Shown here one piece after another: positions 62,788 to 64,000 of a stretch of DNA of 64,000 nt. Source of the stretch: Halobellus captivus (GTDB lineage Archaea; Halobacteriota; Halobacteria; Halobacteriales; Haloferacaceae); the NCBI RefSeq assembly GCF_007655485.1, contig NZ_VJXQ01000004.1, positions 205,376 to 269,375 on the forward strand, written 5' to 3'. Below the pieces are notes generated by a model. That model searched no databases. It was not told the DNA's origin and saw only the letters and a list, made by a program, of their open reading frames with translations. The translations under genes were made by a program, and so were the position numbers. The first letter of the stretch is position 1. The number at the start of each line of letters is the position of its first letter.

Positions 62788-63804
62788 TTACTCCGGTCCC
62801 GGGAATTCCTCACTATCGTCATACCCCTCGGTATCGACCTCACCCCGAACGGAGTCGACCCACCCGTCGATGTTCTCCGCGACGTAGTCCTGCCCGCCAA
62901 GGCCGACTGCAAGGCCGATCCCGATTGCCAGCGCGATGGCGAGCGCACCGAAGAACGCGGCGATAAACGCCGTGAACAGGTTCGTCAAGACGAGGATCTC
63001 AAAGCCGATCGTGGCGACGGCGATCGTGATCGTGATGTAGTAGATGAGCACCTTGACTACGAGGCTTGCGCCGTGGATCATCCGGCCCTCGCCCATATCG
63101 CTTACGAGCATACCGACGCGTTCGGCGACCCAGATCCCCACGAGGAGGACCAGCAGGCCGCCGATCAGGGCGGGGAGATACGCGGCGAACGTATCGAGCA
63201 ACCCGGACAGGGCGTCTATCGCGAGGATATCCGCCACGGCCAAGAGCGTCAGCAGGTAGATGTAGTACGTGACGAGCAACCCGATGATCCGGCCGAACTC
63301 GCCTTCGGAGTCGCTGAGTCGCTCCAGTGGGGTCTCACGGAGGTACCGCCCGACGTCGAATCCTCCCACGATATCGGCCACGATGTCGCCGATCACGCGG
63401 CCGACGATGAAGCCGATGACGAGCACGACGAGCGCCCCCAGAACGACCGGCAGGAACGCTCCGAGTTCGGAGAGCAACTGGGTGAGTTGCGGGATGTCGA
63501 GAACGTCCGCGGCAGCGAGTAACGCGACGAAGTAGACGTAGTAGGAGACGATTTTCCCGAGTGCGAGGGCGACACCGTCTCCCTCACCGACGTTCGCGAT
63601 CGCGGTTCCCTCTGTGTAGCGGTCGACCCCGATCCGGCGAATGATGCGAGTGACGAGCCCGCCGAGAAGACGACCGATGATGTACCCGATCAGAAGGATG
63701 ACGAGTGCGGCGACGACCGTCGGGAGATACGCGATCGCGTCCGCGACCGCCTGTTCGATCGCTCCGCCGACCTGCATCACGACAACTGTGTCTTGGCTGA
63801 ACAT
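62788..63804 (-). CDS. TM-helix-repeat protein related to MscS channels, without an MscS domain
   Basis: 338 residues. Three copies of a helix motif of the conserved-TM-helix family appear: LPTVVAALVILLIGYIIGR, LPVVLGALVVLVIGFIVGR and LPALIGGLLVLLVGIWVAER, plus further helices and a Gly-rich FGALAIALAIGIGLAVGLGG pore-like helix as in MscS TM3. The cytoplasmic beta domain of MscS is missing: only ~30 acidic residues follow. It may be a small channel or scaffold responding to membrane tension; function untested. Confidence 0.85.
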   Translation of the reverse strand: MFSQDTVVVMQVGGAIEQAVADAIAYLPTVVAALVILLIGYIIGRLLGGLVTRIIRRIGVDRYTEGTAIANVGEGDGVALALGKIVSYYVYFVALLAAADVLDIPQLTQLLSELGAFLPVVLGALVVLVIGFIVGRVIGDIVADIVGGFDVGRYLRETPLERLSDSEGEFGRIIGLLVTYYIYLLTLLAVADILAIDALSGLLDTFAAYLPALIGGLLVLLVGIWVAERVGMLVSDMGEGRMIHGASLVVKVLIYYITITIAVATIGFEILVLTNLFTAFIAAFFGALAIALAIGIGLAVGLGGQDYVAENIDGWVDSVRGEVDTEGYDDSEEFPGPE

Positions 63805-63925
63805 TACCGTAAAGATATACGGTGGTACACATTGTTACTCAGCGAATAGTCGGCGAATCGAACGGTATGAGTCGGTTATCGCACGATAAAACGCCGGCAA
63901 TTGTCGCCGAGACGACCGCTCCGAC

Positions 63926-64000
63926 TCACGGTCGTGGCGGGTCTCGTTCTTTCGAGTCGTACAACGCGTCCGGATGGACGGTTGCCGCGATTTCACGGGT
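63926..64000 (-). CDS. Possible C-terminus of a gene entering from the right edge
   Basis: A minus-strand frame is open at the window edge and ends with TGA at 63926-63928, giving 24 residues ending EIAATVHPDALYDSKERD-type acidic sequence. Composition fits a haloarchaeal protein but too little is visible to name it. A plus-strand frame from 63867 is a less likely alternative. Confidence 0.35.
   Translation of the reverse strand, partial: TREIAATVHPDALYDSKERDPPRP

Noticed and set aside
63867-64000. Plus-strand gene start at the right edge
   Set aside because: The 44 visible residues are Thr/Arg/Ser-rich and unlike haloarchaeal proteins; the minus-strand frame ending at 63926 is more plausible.

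Overview
The window reads as haloarchaeal (class Halobacteria) DNA. It is GC-rich and codes for strongly acidic proteins. Its families are typical of that group: two bacterio-opsin-activator (HTH-10) regulators, a DUF7344 winged-helix protein, Tat-exported lipoproteins, an archaeal type IV pilin and aIF-1A. No rRNA, tRNA, CRISPR array or intact insertion sequence was seen. All names come from reading motifs; no search was run.

Region 1 (1 to ~30 kb) is a surface-glycan locus. A Tat-exported beta-helix protein (cut by the left edge) and two HTH-10 regulators come first. Then follow a polyprenol-type GT2 transferase, a NodB-like deacetylase overlapping an LpxD-like N-acyltransferase, a DUF457 membrane protein and a DUF1616 protein. 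A plus-strand operon (9.2-18.8 kb) carries a DegT aminotransferase, a Gfo/Idh oxidoreductase, a hexapeptide acetyltransferase and two UDP-sugar 6-dehydrogenases, the set used to build 2,3-diacetamido uronic acids. It continues with DUF354, a GT4 transferase and a large polytopic GT-C-like protein. After a DUF7344 regulator and a thioredoxin-fold lipoprotein come GlmS, an asparagine-synthase-like protein, a Wzx-type flippase with a long Thr-rich tail, GlmU and GlmM. Together these could make UDP-GlcNAc, convert it to unusual sugars, assemble them on a lipid and flip the product. No AglB-type oligosaccharyltransferase is in view.

Region 2 (30-47 kb) is a mixed, mostly chromosomal-looking stretch: rhodanese lipoprotein, surface protein, serine acetyltransferase, CBS protein, YqeC and MobA, a PD-(D/E)xK-like orphan, Fe-dependent alcohol dehydrogenase, AEC transporter, and a CDP-alcohol phosphotransferase overlapping a rare Gfo/Idh-aldo/keto reductase fusion. 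A GT4 transferase, aIF-1A, a type IV pilin behind a perfect 20-bp palindrome, a HTH protein that looks like a catalytically dead LAGLIDADG endonuclease, and AIM24 follow.

Region 3 (47.8-49.3 kb) is a partition-like cassette: a 13-bp-periodic iteron array, a ParA ATPase lacking the signature lysine, and a small overlapping partner gene. A glutathionyl-hydroquinone-reductase-like gene and a ~0.94 kb AT-rich gap follow.

Region 4 (51.6-62.5 kb) looks catabolic: two paralogous acyl-CoA synthetases, an IclR regulator, a GcvT-fold protein of LigM/DesA length, and a branched-chain-type ABC transporter whose genes are split into convergent livGF and livKHM halves. The best reading is uptake, demethylation and CoA activation of a methoxylated aromatic or similar carboxylate. 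The window ends with a TM-helix-repeat (MscS-like without the MscS domain) protein.
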